From Cyanobacteria bacterium SIG28 (GTDB taxonomy: Bacteria; Cyanobacteriota; Vampirovibrionia; Gastranaerophilales; Gastranaerophilaceae), in assembly GCA_015152525.1 (NCBI GenBank), contig SUTU01000007.1, positions 51,833 through 115,832 of the forward strand: a DNA stretch of 64,000 nucleotides, in the 5' to 3' direction. The position numbers were made by a program, and so were the translations under genes. The notes beneath the pieces are model-generated. The model was given only the letters and a program-made list of their open reading frames with translations, ran no database searches and was not told where the DNA came from. This document shows, piece by piece, positions 25,350 through 33,533 of this stretch. The number at the start of each line of letters is the position of its first letter. Position 1 is the first letter of the stretch.

Positions 25350-27002
25350 ATGGGGAAATTTGATTTATTCAATAGGTTTAGTAGTGCGGTCGTTGTTGTT
25401 AATGAAGATCTGGAAGTTGTTTTTAAAAATAATTTCTTTAAACGAGTGTTTCCTGATTTTGAAAACCTCGAAAAGTTTTCACACAAACTAAATTATAGTG
25501 TATGTGCGTTAGTCAGTAATAATGTTGAAGTTCATTCACCAATATTGCAGGCTATAAACTCGCCTCAAGATTTTTCGGCACATGTGTTATATCAATCTTC
25601 AGGCAATGATTATTTTTACTATGATATGTCTACAACCCGTAAAGGGAAGTATTTAATAATTGTTCTTACTGATGTTACAGCAGAAGTAGGGTTGGAAAAA
25701 AATATTCAAAGAGGACAGTCTTATCAGAAAAAAATAGCAGCTCTTGAAAACGAAAACAGAACGCTTTCTAAAATAAAACAACAGGCTCAATCGCAAGCCA
25801 TGAAACTGTTGTTGTTAAATAATATTTCTAATATTATCCGAAGCTCTGTAGATTCTTCGGTAATATTATCATCAGCTTTAGAAGAACTTTCGCATCTTTT
25901 TGCGGCGTTTAGGGCTTATTATGCCGTGTATTCAAAAGACTTGGCTGCATATATTATAAACGAATCTCTACATAAAAAAGATATAAGCAGAAAAATAACT
26001 TTTGATAAACAAGCAGAGCGAGAAATTGCAGAAGGTAAGGTTTTTTGCTCTTCTTGTATGAAGGAATTTTGTGAAGCAAAACCTTTTAATGAATTAGTGC
26101 AAAGAGTTGTTATACCTATTTATCACATGAACAATAGGTTAGGTGTAATTGTTATATTAACAAAACAGAAAACTAAGTTTGATGATGCTTTGGAGGTTTT
26201 AGACGGTGTTTCAACTCAGTTAGGTAATGCAATTATTCAAGCTGAGTTATATGAAAAAGATGCAAGAATGGTTAAAGAACTTAAACGGACATTAAAAGAA
26301 CTTCAAGATACTCAATTAAAACTTATAAATTCTGAAAAAATGGCATCGTTAGGTCAATTAGTTGCCGGTGTTGCTCACGAAATAAATACGCCAATTGCTT
26401 CAATAAAATCTAATAACGAAATAGCAACAAAACTTATCTCGAAAATTAAAAATGAGTCTGTAGCGGAATTGTTGGAAGAAATAAATACAATAGATAAAGA
26501 GGCGGTTGCAAGAATTAACAGGCTTGTTGTATCTTTGAGAAAATTTGTCCGACTTGATGAAGCAGAGCTTCAAGAGGCAGATATAAATAAAGAAATTGAT
26601 TTGACTTTAGATTTAATAAGACATGAAACTAAAAACAGGATTGAAATTATAAAAAATTATTCTGATATTCCACCGATAAAATGTTATCCAAATATGTTAA
26701 ACCAAGTGTTTATGAATATCCTTGTAAACGCTACACACGCAATAGAAAACGAAGGAATTATAACTATTGACACAAATTTTGAAAATAATAATTTGATAGT
26801 AAAAATTAAAGATAACGGGTGTGGTATTGCTGAACCTGAAAAAATATTTTTTGCCGGATATACAACAAAAGGTGTTGGGGTCGGAACCGGCTTAGGACTT
26901 GCTATTTCGCAAAAAATTATTGAAAAACATAACGGAAAAATAGATGTAAAATCTGAAATAAATGTTGGTAGTGAATTTGTTATTACTATCCCTAGTGAGT
27001 GA
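25350..27002 (+). CDS. Sensor histidine kinase with PAS-like and GAF-like regions
   Basis: 550 residues, no membrane segments, so probably cytosolic. Residues 5-110 look PAS-like (SSAVVVVNEDLEVVFKNN). A coiled coil covers about 120-150. A GAF-like sensor at 160-310 contains CSSCMKEFC, a Cys cluster that could bind metal or FeS. The HisKA domain has the phosphorylated His in QLVAGVAHEINTPIASI near residue 345. HATPase motifs follow: NILVNATHAI (N box), IKDNGCGI (G1), TKGVGVGTGLGLAI (G2). No response regulator is adjacent, so it is an orphan kinase. Divergent from the OmpA-like/fliL cluster. Confidence 0.9.
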   Translation: MGKFDLFNRFSSAVVVVNEDLEVVFKNNFFKRVFPDFENLEKFSHKLNYSVCALVSNNVEVHSPILQAINSPQDFSAHVLYQSSGNDYFYYDMSTTRKGKYLIIVLTDVTAEVGLEKNIQRGQSYQKKIAALENENRTLSKIKQQAQSQAMKLLLLNNISNIIRSSVDSSVILSSALEELSHLFAAFRAYYAVYSKDLAAYIINESLHKKDISRKITFDKQAEREIAEGKVFCSSCMKEFCEAKPFNELVQRVVIPIYHMNNRLGVIVILTKQKTKFDDALEVLDGVSTQLGNAIIQAELYEKDARMVKELKRTLKELQDTQLKLINSEKMASLGQLVAGVAHEINTPIASIKSNNEIATKLISKIKNESVAELLEEINTIDKEAVARINRLVVSLRKFVRLDEAELQEADINKEIDLTLDLIRHETKNRIEIIKNYSDIPPIKCYPNMLNQVFMNILVNATHAIENEGIITIDTNFENNNLIVKIKDNGCGIAEPEKIFFAGYTTKGVGVGTGLGLAISQKIIEKHNGKIDVKSEINVGSEFVITIPSE

Positions 27003-27303
27003 TATATATTACATTTTGTAAACTCTGGAAACTCTTATAAATAAATACTATTACCTTAATTAAGAAAGTGGATGTAAAGTTTTTTTGTAAAAATATCTAA
27101 CTTGGCGGTTAATATTGTGCAAAAATATGATATACTAGCTTATGCGAAATGATTAAGTGTAATTTATACACAATACAATATGTAACAATTTCTTAATAAA
27201 ATGGTAAAGAAAAGGCAATTTTGAAAAATTTTGAAACTTAATATAACTGTGTAGAAGTAAATAAGTATATAGTATAAAATATTGCATGTCGGAGGTTACG
27301 TGT

Positions 27304-28161
27304 ATGGCAATTACAGTAAACAGCAAAAAGAAACAAGTAAAAAAGACTTTTCAAGAACTTATTAATGATTTGATGACCAGTGGTTCTGAAAAAGTTCGTT
27401 ATAATGCCGCTCGTGTTTTAGGCGAGATGGGTGATTCTAAAGCTGTTGAACCGTTAATTGATGTTTTAAAAAATGATAAAAACGGTTCTGTTCGTCTTTA
27501 TGCAGCAAGAGCATTGGGCGAATTGGGTGATTCAAAAGCAACTGAGCATTTAATCGAATCTTTGCGTGAAGACAGAAACGTAGATGTTAGAGTTCGTGCA
27601 GCTCGTGCATTAGGACGTTTAGGCGGTAAGATTGTTGTTGAGCCGTTAGTAGAAGCTTTGAACGATGAAAATTCTCAAGTTTGTATTACAGCAACTGATG
27701 CGCTTATTGAAATTGGTGATGTTGCAACTGATGCATTAATGTTATCTTTGGATCATGAAAAAGTAAATGTACGTTGTGATGCAACTCGTGCATTAGGTGA
27801 AATCGGTAATAAAAAATGTGTTGATAAGATTATTAACATGCTTTATGATGAGTGGGTTAATGTTAGAATTTATGCAGTAACTTCTCTTGGTAAACTTAAT
27901 GATACAAAAGCAGTTCCGGCTTTAATTGATGTTATGAAAAATCGTTCAGAAAATGATTTAGTAAGAGCCGGTGCAGCAGCTGCTTTAGGTGTTCTTCGTG
28001 ATCAAAGAGCACTACTTCCATTAAGAGAATTAATTATGGAAGCTGAAGAATTGGGTGAATTAGAAGATACAGCTTTAAAATCTTTCAAAAAGATTATGGC
28101 TGCTAATTGGCAAGCAATTCCGGGTGCTAATCAACAAAAGAAACCTGCATCTATCGGTTAA
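27304..28161 (+). CDS. HEAT-repeat (PBS lyase-type) protein
   Basis: The start is the ATG at 27304: GGAGG at 27291-27295 lies between it and an upstream in-frame ATG, so the longer form is unlikely. About 285 residues made of seven or so HEAT/PBS-lyase repeats of about 31 residues with R-x-x-A-A-R-A-L-G-x-L-G-D cores. Such repeats form a scaffold and appear in phycobilin lyases, but no lyase context exists in this non-photosynthetic setting. A long leader (about 165 bases) follows a TGATATACT extended -10 at 27128-27136. Likely a protein-interaction scaffold. Confidence 0.85.
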   Translation: MAITVNSKKKQVKKTFQELINDLMTSGSEKVRYNAARVLGEMGDSKAVEPLIDVLKNDKNGSVRLYAARALGELGDSKATEHLIESLREDRNVDVRVRAARALGRLGGKIVVEPLVEALNDENSQVCITATDALIEIGDVATDALMLSLDHEKVNVRCDATRALGEIGNKKCVDKIINMLYDEWVNVRIYAVTSLGKLNDTKAVPALIDVMKNRSENDLVRAGAAAALGVLRDQRALLPLRELIMEAEELGELEDTALKSFKKIMAANWQAIPGANQQKKPASIG

Positions 28162-28178
28162 GATATAAATAAAGAGTT

Positions 28179-28208
28179 AAAAATGTCCGAGAAATCGGAC
28201 ATTTTTTT
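28179..28208 (+). terminator. Intrinsic terminator after HEAT-repeat gene
   Basis: AAAATGTCCGA / TCGGACATTTT hairpin with a short loop followed by seven T in a row. Confidence 0.9.
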
Positions 28209-28264
28209 GTTGGAATTTTATCTATGCTATTGAAAGAAATTCTTCAAGAATATATAATCTTCTT

Positions 28265-29287
28265 ATGGGAAGAATTAGAAAGCTTTATTTTTTTGATAAA
28301 AAAAGTACGGAAGAGATGATATCTTTTTTGAATAATAATGTAAGTGATAACTACATTAATCAGATAATGTTTAATTTTTTTGCACCTTTGCATCATTTGC
28401 TTCCGTTAAGCTTAAAATTTTTACCTGAGTCTTACGTGTTAAAAGAGAATAAGACTTTAAAAGGTTTGATTACAATTGCACCAATAAAAAATTCAAATAA
28501 AAAAGTTGAAATTGAAAAACTGTTATTTGAGGAAAATTCTTTAGCAGATGCTGCTGAGTTGGTGCAGTTTGCGGTTTCAAAATATAAAGCTATGGGTGCA
28601 ACTTCTGTTTTGGTAAAGGTTGACGACTATTTGCCGGAACTCCTTAATATGTTGGTTTCAAAATGTAGTTTTAGCCAAATATCTTATGAAAAATTGTGGC
28701 GAGTTAATAAGTTTATAGATTCAAATTTCGATAAAAGATGCTACAGACCTTTTAGAAATTCCGATTCGCAAGCTGTTGCAAACCTTTATAATGATTCTTT
28801 GGCGCCACATTTTAGACCTTTGTTAAGTAAAGATTCAAAAGAGTTTAGGGAAAATATTTTTAAGGGATTATCTTATTACAGTGAATATAAGTATGTAATT
28901 GAAAACAAAAAAGACCATAATTTGGTGGGTTATATTTCAATACTCACGACTGATAATGAAAACTTTTTAGTGGATATTATACAGTCAAATTGGGTAGAAT
29001 TAGATATTAATTCTGTTCTTGCTTATGCTGTAAATCGAATTAGTAAAAGAAAGAAAAAATTTGGTGTTTTTGTGAGAACAAAACGTTATGTAACTTTAGG
29101 CGATAAATACGATAAAATATTTCTTGATAACGGGTATGAATGTGTTCAGAACCAAATTGTTTTAACAAATTCATCAGCTAAAATTTTGAAAGAGTCGGAA
29201 AAAAGTCCTAAATATACAGTAATAGGGCAGTTTTGTCCTGCCAAACCTATTTCGACTTCTTCAACAAAAATTTGTAAAGACTTGTAA
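28265..29287 (+). CDS. GNAT-type acetyltransferase-like protein
   Basis: 340 residues. The C-terminal half has a GNAT-like start (RPFRNSDSQAVANLYND near 160), a beta strand pair (YVIENKKDHNLVGYISILTT), and a DKIFLDNGYECVQNQIVL end that resembles the GNAT C-terminal strand. The N-terminal half may be a second, degenerate GNAT domain. The clear acetyl-CoA loop (Q/R-x-x-G-x-G/A) is not obvious. TATAAT at 28252-28257 ends seven bases before the ATG with no ribosome-binding site, so the mRNA may be leaderless. Substrate unknown. Confidence 0.65.
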   Translation: MGRIRKLYFFDKKSTEEMISFLNNNVSDNYINQIMFNFFAPLHHLLPLSLKFLPESYVLKENKTLKGLITIAPIKNSNKKVEIEKLLFEENSLADAAELVQFAVSKYKAMGATSVLVKVDDYLPELLNMLVSKCSFSQISYEKLWRVNKFIDSNFDKRCYRPFRNSDSQAVANLYNDSLAPHFRPLLSKDSKEFRENIFKGLSYYSEYKYVIENKKDHNLVGYISILTTDNENFLVDIIQSNWVELDINSVLAYAVNRISKRKKKFGVFVRTKRYVTLGDKYDKIFLDNGYECVQNQIVLTNSSAKILKESEKSPKYTVIGQFCPAKPISTSSTKICKDL

Positions 29288-29396
29288 TTGTTTGTTAGGT
29301 TAAATAGCTTGTGCAATTAGTCTGAAAGAAAATGTGTATTAGCAGTATACAAATTACAAGTATTATGGTATTATTATACAGTAGAAGAGGAGCGGT

Positions 29397-30239
29397 ATGG
29401 CTTACAAGATTTTATCAAAAGTTGAACTCTGTCCGAATCAGTATGAATTGGTTATTGATGCGCCGTATGTTGTTCGTAATGCTAAAGCGGGACAGTTTAT
29501 TATATTTAGAACAGAAGAAAATGGTGAACGAGTACCTTTAACAATTGCTGATGTGAACAAAGAAACTGGTGCTCTTACTATTGTTTTCATGGCAGTAGGT
29601 TATTCAACTAAGAAGCTTGCCGAGCTAAATGTAGGTGATGAAATTTTAGACATAGTAGGTCCTTTAGGACAACCGACACATATTAAAAAGTATGGTACAG
29701 TTGTTTGTCTTGCCGGTGGTTATGGTGCTGCACCGTGTTATCTTATTGCAAAAGCTTTTAAAGAAGCCGGTAATAAAGTTTATATGATTATGGGTGCACG
29801 AACTAAAGATTTGATATTCTGGCAAGATAAGATGAAGGATGCTTGTTCTGAATTATTTATAACTACTGATGACGGAACTTTGGGTGAAAAAGGCTTTGTT
29901 ACTCAGGTTTTGAATAAAATAATTCAAACCGAGAAGGTTGATTATGCAATTGCAGTCGGACCTATGCCAATGATGCGTGCAGTAGCGGACTTAACTCGTG
30001 ATAAAGGTATTTATACAGAAGCGAGCATGAATCCTATTATGGTTGACGGTACCGGCATGTGTGGTGCTTGCAGGGTTACGGTTGGTGGTGAAACCAAGTT
30101 TGCATGCGTTGACGGACCGGATTTTGATGCGCATAAAATAGACTTTGACGAAATAATAAATCGTTGTAAAATATATAAAGACGAAGAAAAAAAACGTAGT
30201 GAAAATTGCAACTTATTAAAGATGGCTGATAAAACATAG
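29397..30239 (+). CDS. SudB/NfnA-like FAD/NAD(P)-binding FeS flavoprotein
   Basis: 280 residues; a ferredoxin-NADP reductase-type protein. The N-terminal FAD domain carries VPLTIADVN near residue 40. The NAD(P)-binding domain begins at VVCLAGGYGAAPCYLIAKAF near 100. A C-terminal cysteine cluster DGTGMCGACRVTVGG plus FACVDGPDFDAH would bind a 2Fe-2S centre, as in sulfide dehydrogenase beta / NfnA subunits and the dihydroorotate dehydrogenase electron-transfer subunit. GAGGAGCGG precedes the ATG. The usual large GltD-like partner (SudA/NfnB) is not next to it; a 63-residue Cys-rich protein follows instead. Confidence 0.88.
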   Translation: MAYKILSKVELCPNQYELVIDAPYVVRNAKAGQFIIFRTEENGERVPLTIADVNKETGALTIVFMAVGYSTKKLAELNVGDEILDIVGPLGQPTHIKKYGTVVCLAGGYGAAPCYLIAKAFKEAGNKVYMIMGARTKDLIFWQDKMKDACSELFITTDDGTLGEKGFVTQVLNKIIQTEKVDYAIAVGPMPMMRAVADLTRDKGIYTEASMNPIMVDGTGMCGACRVTVGGETKFACVDGPDFDAHKIDFDEIINRCKIYKDEEKKRSENCNLLKMADKT

Positions 30240-30251
30240 GAGATATAGTAA

Positions 30252-30443
30252 ATGGCAGCTCAAGATAAAACAATTCCATTATGCCCGCTTATGAGTGTGG
30301 GATCACAAGTTGAGATTGTATGTATGCAAGAAAACTGTGCTTGGTATTTAAAGAACTACAAAATTTGTTCTGTTTATATGATGGCACACAATTCTATGCT
30401 TGATGTGCAGGCGAAGCAAAGAGCAGCAAAAGCAAATGGATAA
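30252..30443 (+). CDS. Small cysteine-rich protein
   Basis: 63 residues with CPLM near the start, then CMQENCAWYLKNYKICSVYMMA. Four of five cysteines are spaced as in small metal- or FeS-binding proteins with a C-x4-C-A-W motif. It follows the flavoprotein by 12 bases with a TAGGAGATATAG ribosome-binding site, so the two are co-transcribed. An electron-transfer role is inference. Confidence 0.75.
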   Translation: MAAQDKTIPLCPLMSVGSQVEIVCMQENCAWYLKNYKICSVYMMAHNSMLDVQAKQRAAKANG

Positions 30444-30452
30444 TATTCAAAG

Positions 30453-30478
30453 AGCCGGATTTTATCCGGCTTTTGTAA
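30453..30478 (+). terminator. Intrinsic terminator before purA
   Basis: AGCCGGAT / ATCCGGCT hairpin followed by TTTTGTAATT. Confidence 0.8.
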
Positions 30479-30500
30479 TTATATGGATAAGGAGTTATTA

Positions 30501-31778
30501 ATGAAAAACACAGTAGTTATTGGGGCACAATGGGGTGATGAAGGTAAAGCTAAAATTACAGACTTATTGGCTCAAAAAGCTGATTTAATTATAAGATATC
30601 AAGGTGGATGTAATGCTGGGCATACGGTTGTAGCTAATGGTAATACTTATAAATTCCACTTAATTCCGTCAGGAATTTTGTATGATAATACAGTTTGTTT
30701 CATAGGTGCGGGAACTGTTATTCATCCGGAATCCTTTGAAAAAGAAGTTGATGAATTAAAATCTCAAGGAGTTGATTTTAAAAATCTTAAGATATCACCT
30801 TTGGCAACAATAACAATGCCTTATCATATTGAAGTTGACGGCTGGTCAGAAGCTAATTCCGGTAAGGGTAAAATAGGAACTACAAAACGAGGTATAGGGC
30901 CGACTTATACTGATAAAATGGCAAGAATTGCATTAAAAATTCAAGACTTGTATTCTTATGAGGCTTTGAGTGAAAAATTGGACATGATTTTACCGATAAA
31001 AAATAAAACTTTGGAAAAAGTTTATGGCATTGAAGCTTATACAAAAGATTGCGTTACGTCTTTATGCGAAAAATATGCCGAGTTGTTTAGGCCTTATGTA
31101 TGCTTTGAATGGCAAGATTTGTTAAATAAGTATAAAGATAAAACAGTTCTTTTTGAAGGTGCACAAGGTGTTATGCTCGATATAGATTACGGAACATATC
31201 CGTTTGTTACAAGCTCAAACCCAATTGGTGGCGGTGCCGCTGTGGGTAGTGGTTATGGTCCTACAATGATACAAGAAGTTGTAGGTGTTTCAAAAGCTTA
31301 TGTAACAAGAGTTGGCGAAGGTCCTTTTGTAACAGAATTGATTGATGAAGTTGGTAAAAAAATTCAAGATATAGGTCATGAATACGGGGTAACAACAGGT
31401 CGACCAAGGAGATGCGGTTGGTTTGATGCTGTAATTATGAAATATGCAGTGCTTGTTGGCGGTATAACGAAAGTTGCATTGACCAAAATTGATGTGTTTG
31501 ATACTTTTGATGAAATAAAAGTATGTGTGGCTTATAAAGATTGCAGAAACGATAAGATTTATACATCTTATCCGACAGATGTATTTATCCACAAGTACTT
31601 AGAACCGATTTATGAAACTATGCCGGGTTGGAAAACAGATCTGACTTCCATAAGAAAATACGAAGATTTGCCTGAAAATGCGAAAAAATATATCGCTAAA
31701 GTTGAAGATTTGATAGGTGCTCCTATTGGAATAATTTCTGTAGGACCGGATAGAGAACAGACTATTTTTATTGATTAA
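30501..31778 (+). CDS. purA: Adenylosuccinate synthetase
   Basis: Makes adenylosuccinate from IMP, aspartate and GTP in AMP synthesis. The start is the ATG at 30501, since AAGGAG lies seven bases upstream; a longer start is inside that region. The N-terminus VVIGAQWGDEGKAKITDLLA carries the P-loop; family members usually have GDEGKGK, so one glycine is alanine here. GCNAGHTV, KRGIGPTYTDK, EGAQGVMLDIDYGTYPFVTS and TGRPRRCGWFD follow in the expected order. Length is normal at about 425. Confidence 0.97.
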   Translation: MKNTVVIGAQWGDEGKAKITDLLAQKADLIIRYQGGCNAGHTVVANGNTYKFHLIPSGILYDNTVCFIGAGTVIHPESFEKEVDELKSQGVDFKNLKISPLATITMPYHIEVDGWSEANSGKGKIGTTKRGIGPTYTDKMARIALKIQDLYSYEALSEKLDMILPIKNKTLEKVYGIEAYTKDCVTSLCEKYAELFRPYVCFEWQDLLNKYKDKTVLFEGAQGVMLDIDYGTYPFVTSSNPIGGGAAVGSGYGPTMIQEVVGVSKAYVTRVGEGPFVTELIDEVGKKIQDIGHEYGVTTGRPRRCGWFDAVIMKYAVLVGGITKVALTKIDVFDTFDEIKVCVAYKDCRNDKIYTSYPTDVFIHKYLEPIYETMPGWKTDLTSIRKYEDLPENAKKYIAKVEDLIGAPIGIISVGPDREQTIFID

Positions 31779-31803
31779 TATTAACATTCATTAAGCATTA
31801 TTC

Positions 31804-31833
31804 TTGACAGCACAATTGGGCTTGTGTTTAAAT
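31804..31833 (+). promoter_or_regulatory. Promoter of the rplU-rpmA operon
   Basis: TTGACA at 31804-31809 and TTAAAT at 31828-31833 are 18 bases apart, a good sigma-70-type promoter ahead of the L21 leader. Confidence 0.6.
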
Positions 31834-31863
31834 GTTATATGTATAAATAGTATTAGATAGGTT

Positions 31864-31901
31864 AATCGTGCCTAAAACTGTTCAAGTAAACAGTTACGAT
31901 T
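31864..31901 (+). promoter_or_regulatory. Structured leader of rplU (L21-leader-like)
   Basis: AATCGT (31864-31869) pairs with ACGATT (31896-31901) and, inside it, AACTGTT pairs with AACAGTT. The stem-loop ends shortly before the ribosome-binding site of rplU. It may be the site where free L21 represses its own operon, as L21 leaders do in other bacteria. The sequence is not identical to a leader I know. Confidence 0.5.
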
Positions 31902-31925
31902 CCTCAAAAAAGAAAGGAAAGACAC

Positions 31926-32279
31926 ATGTACGCTATAGTCGAAACTGGTGGTAAACAATACCAAGTTGAAGAAGGACGTTACGTAGACGTTGAATTATTA
32001 GGTGAAGAAGCTGATTCAAAAGTAGTTTTTGATAAAGTTGTTATGATAGTTAACGGTAAAAAATCTAAAGTTGGTCAACCATATGTTGCTAACGCTAAAG
32101 TAGAAGGTACTGTTGTAAAAACTGACCGTGCTAAAAAGATTATCGTTTACAAACAAAGACCTAAAAAAGGTTATAGAAGAAAATATGGACACAGACAAGG
32201 TTTTGCTAGAGTAATGATTAACAAAATCAGAACTACTGCAGCTAAGAAAGCTGAAACTGCAGAAACAGCTGAAGCATAA
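31926..32279 (+). CDS. rplU: 50S ribosomal protein L21
   Basis: Binds 23S rRNA. The start MYAIVETGGKQYQVEEGRYV is typical, with YKQRPKKGYRRKYGHRQGF in the C-terminal half. 117 residues with an Ala/Glu-rich C-terminal tail. AAAGGAAAG precedes the ATG. It is followed by rpmA after 120 bases, the usual gene order. Confidence 0.98.
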   Translation: MYAIVETGGKQYQVEEGRYVDVELLGEEADSKVVFDKVVMIVNGKKSKVGQPYVANAKVEGTVVKTDRAKKIIVYKQRPKKGYRRKYGHRQGFARVMINKIRTTAAKKAETAETAEA

Positions 32280-32322
32280 CCAAGTGCACATCATTCATAT
32301 AGAGTGTTGTGATTATAGCAGA

Positions 32323-32363
32323 GGTTGACCCGTAAAAATTAGCTTAGGTTACTAATGTCAACC
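32323..32363 (+). promoter_or_regulatory. Stem-loop in the rplU-rpmA spacer
   Basis: GGTTGAC (32323-32329) pairs with GTCAACC (32357-32363), leaving a 27-base loop, in the unusually long spacer between the two ribosomal genes. It could tune rpmA translation or processing. Confidence 0.4.
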
Positions 32364-32399
32364 GACCAATCGATATAAAAAGTAAAAAGGAGAATAAAA

Positions 32400-32654
32400 A
32401 TGGCACATAAGAAAGGTATGGGATCCACCCGTAACGGACGTGATTCGGAAGCGAAGCGTTTGGGCGTAAAAAAATTTGGTGGTGAAATCGTAAAAGCTGG
32501 TAATATCTTAGTTCGCCAAAGAGGTACTAAAGTTCATCCCGGAAACAATGTTGGTATTGGTTCTGATGATACTTTGTTTGCTTTAATTGACGGACAAGTT
32601 AAATTTGAATCTCACAGACGTGATAGAAAACAGGTTTCTGTTTACGCTGTATAG
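32400..32654 (+). CDS. rpmA: 50S ribosomal protein L27
   Basis: Near the peptidyl-transferase centre. Starts [20 protein letters not shown], without the N-terminal extension that Firmicutes cleave off. 84 residues, normal. GGAG precedes the ATG. Ends at the strong terminator at 32674-32711. Confidence 0.98.
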   Translation: MAHKKGMGSTRNGRDSEAKRLGVKKFGGEIVKAGNILVRQRGTKVHPGNNVGIGSDDTLFALIDGQVKFESHRRDRKQVSVYAV

Positions 32655-32673
32655 TTTAAATTGAATAGTTATT

Positions 32674-32711
32674 AAAAAGCGGTTGTGTTTTTAACACAAC
32701 CGCTTTTTTAG
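32674..32711 (+). terminator. Intrinsic terminator after rpmA
   Basis: AAAAAGCGGTTGTG / CACAACCGCTTTTTT hairpin with a TTTTTAA loop. Confidence 0.9.
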
Positions 32712-32752
32712 TAGTTAAACTTTGATTAATCTTGCAATGTTAATATAGTTGA

Positions 32753-33163
32753 TTATTCTTCTATCTTAGTTAAAACTGTTTGATATTCTAGCAGTTCATC
32801 TTCCATTGCATCATAAACTATTTCACTTCCGTCTTGACGAGTAAGTACAAAATCCTTAATTCCATCTTCAGTTACATCTACAACTTTTAATGAGTTTTTA
32901 TCATAATCTTGATTGTTTATGAAATTTCCAATCTTGTTAGTAGTTGTTTCTCTGTCAAGTTTTGCACTTTGTCTGCCGGCAAATCCTGCAATTGCACACA
33001 AACCCAGAACACCAACTCCAACTGCTGCCGGACTAACTTGTTGATTTAGAAATTTTGTAATATCTTGATTTAAAAACTCTTTTACACCCTTAAAAGTTGG
33101 GTTTTGTTTTTTTGTATTGTTTGTGATTCTGGTTTGATTGTTATTGATTGGACTTATTTTCAT
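32753..33163 (-). CDS. Small tagged membrane-associated protein
   Basis: 136 residues from ATG at 33163, with AAGGAGATAAG just upstream. It begins MKISPINNNQTRITNN and reaches NPTFKG, the recurring polar leader seen in several genes here. Residues 45-65 (AAVGVGVLGLCAIAGFAG) form a possible membrane segment. The C-terminal part has VDVTEDGIKDFVLTRQDGSE, a beta-hairpin-like region that may be a small calcium-type or FG-GAP-like repeat (D-x-x-x-D-G-I-x-D). Function unknown. Confidence 0.75.
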   Translation of the reverse strand: MKISPINNNQTRITNNTKKQNPTFKGVKEFLNQDITKFLNQQVSPAAVGVGVLGLCAIAGFAGRQSAKLDRETTTNKIGNFINNQDYDKNSLKVVDVTEDGIKDFVLTRQDGSEIVYDAMEDELLEYQTVLTKIEE

Positions 33164-33199
33164 ACACTTATCTCCTTTTCTATGAGTTCATTATATCAA

Positions 33200-33533
33200 A
33201 AATAATAACTTTTGTGATGTGATTAAAATTATCTTTACAATTTCAAAAAAATTTTGTATTATATAATAAGAGTTTTGTCTTTAGATTTAATTTTAATCAC
33301 GAAGAAAAACAAGAAAGGTTTAGAAAAACAGCAGATTGCAAAAAACTTTTGGTATTATGAGTTTTAAAATAATCTGTTTATATATCTTAAAGCCGGTCAA
33401 GGTTCGGTTATTCTGCAATAAGTGCAGAAAGATTATAGGAACTTGTTGACGTATGTATATTGTTCAATATCACAAAACACCGTGCCCTTGATAAAAAGTT
33501 GAGAGAATTATAGTAGTAAAGGATTTTAAAACA
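33200..33533 (+). promoter_or_regulatory. Long leader upstream of RNase E/G gene
   Basis: The 370-bp gap between 33163 and 33534 contains no supported gene. It has a hairpin TTCTGCA / TGCAGAA at about 33410-33428 and a TAATAAGAG-like AT-rich region near 33260. RNase E transcripts in other bacteria have long regulatory leaders cleaved by the enzyme itself, so autoregulation is a possibility, not shown. Confidence 0.35.
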
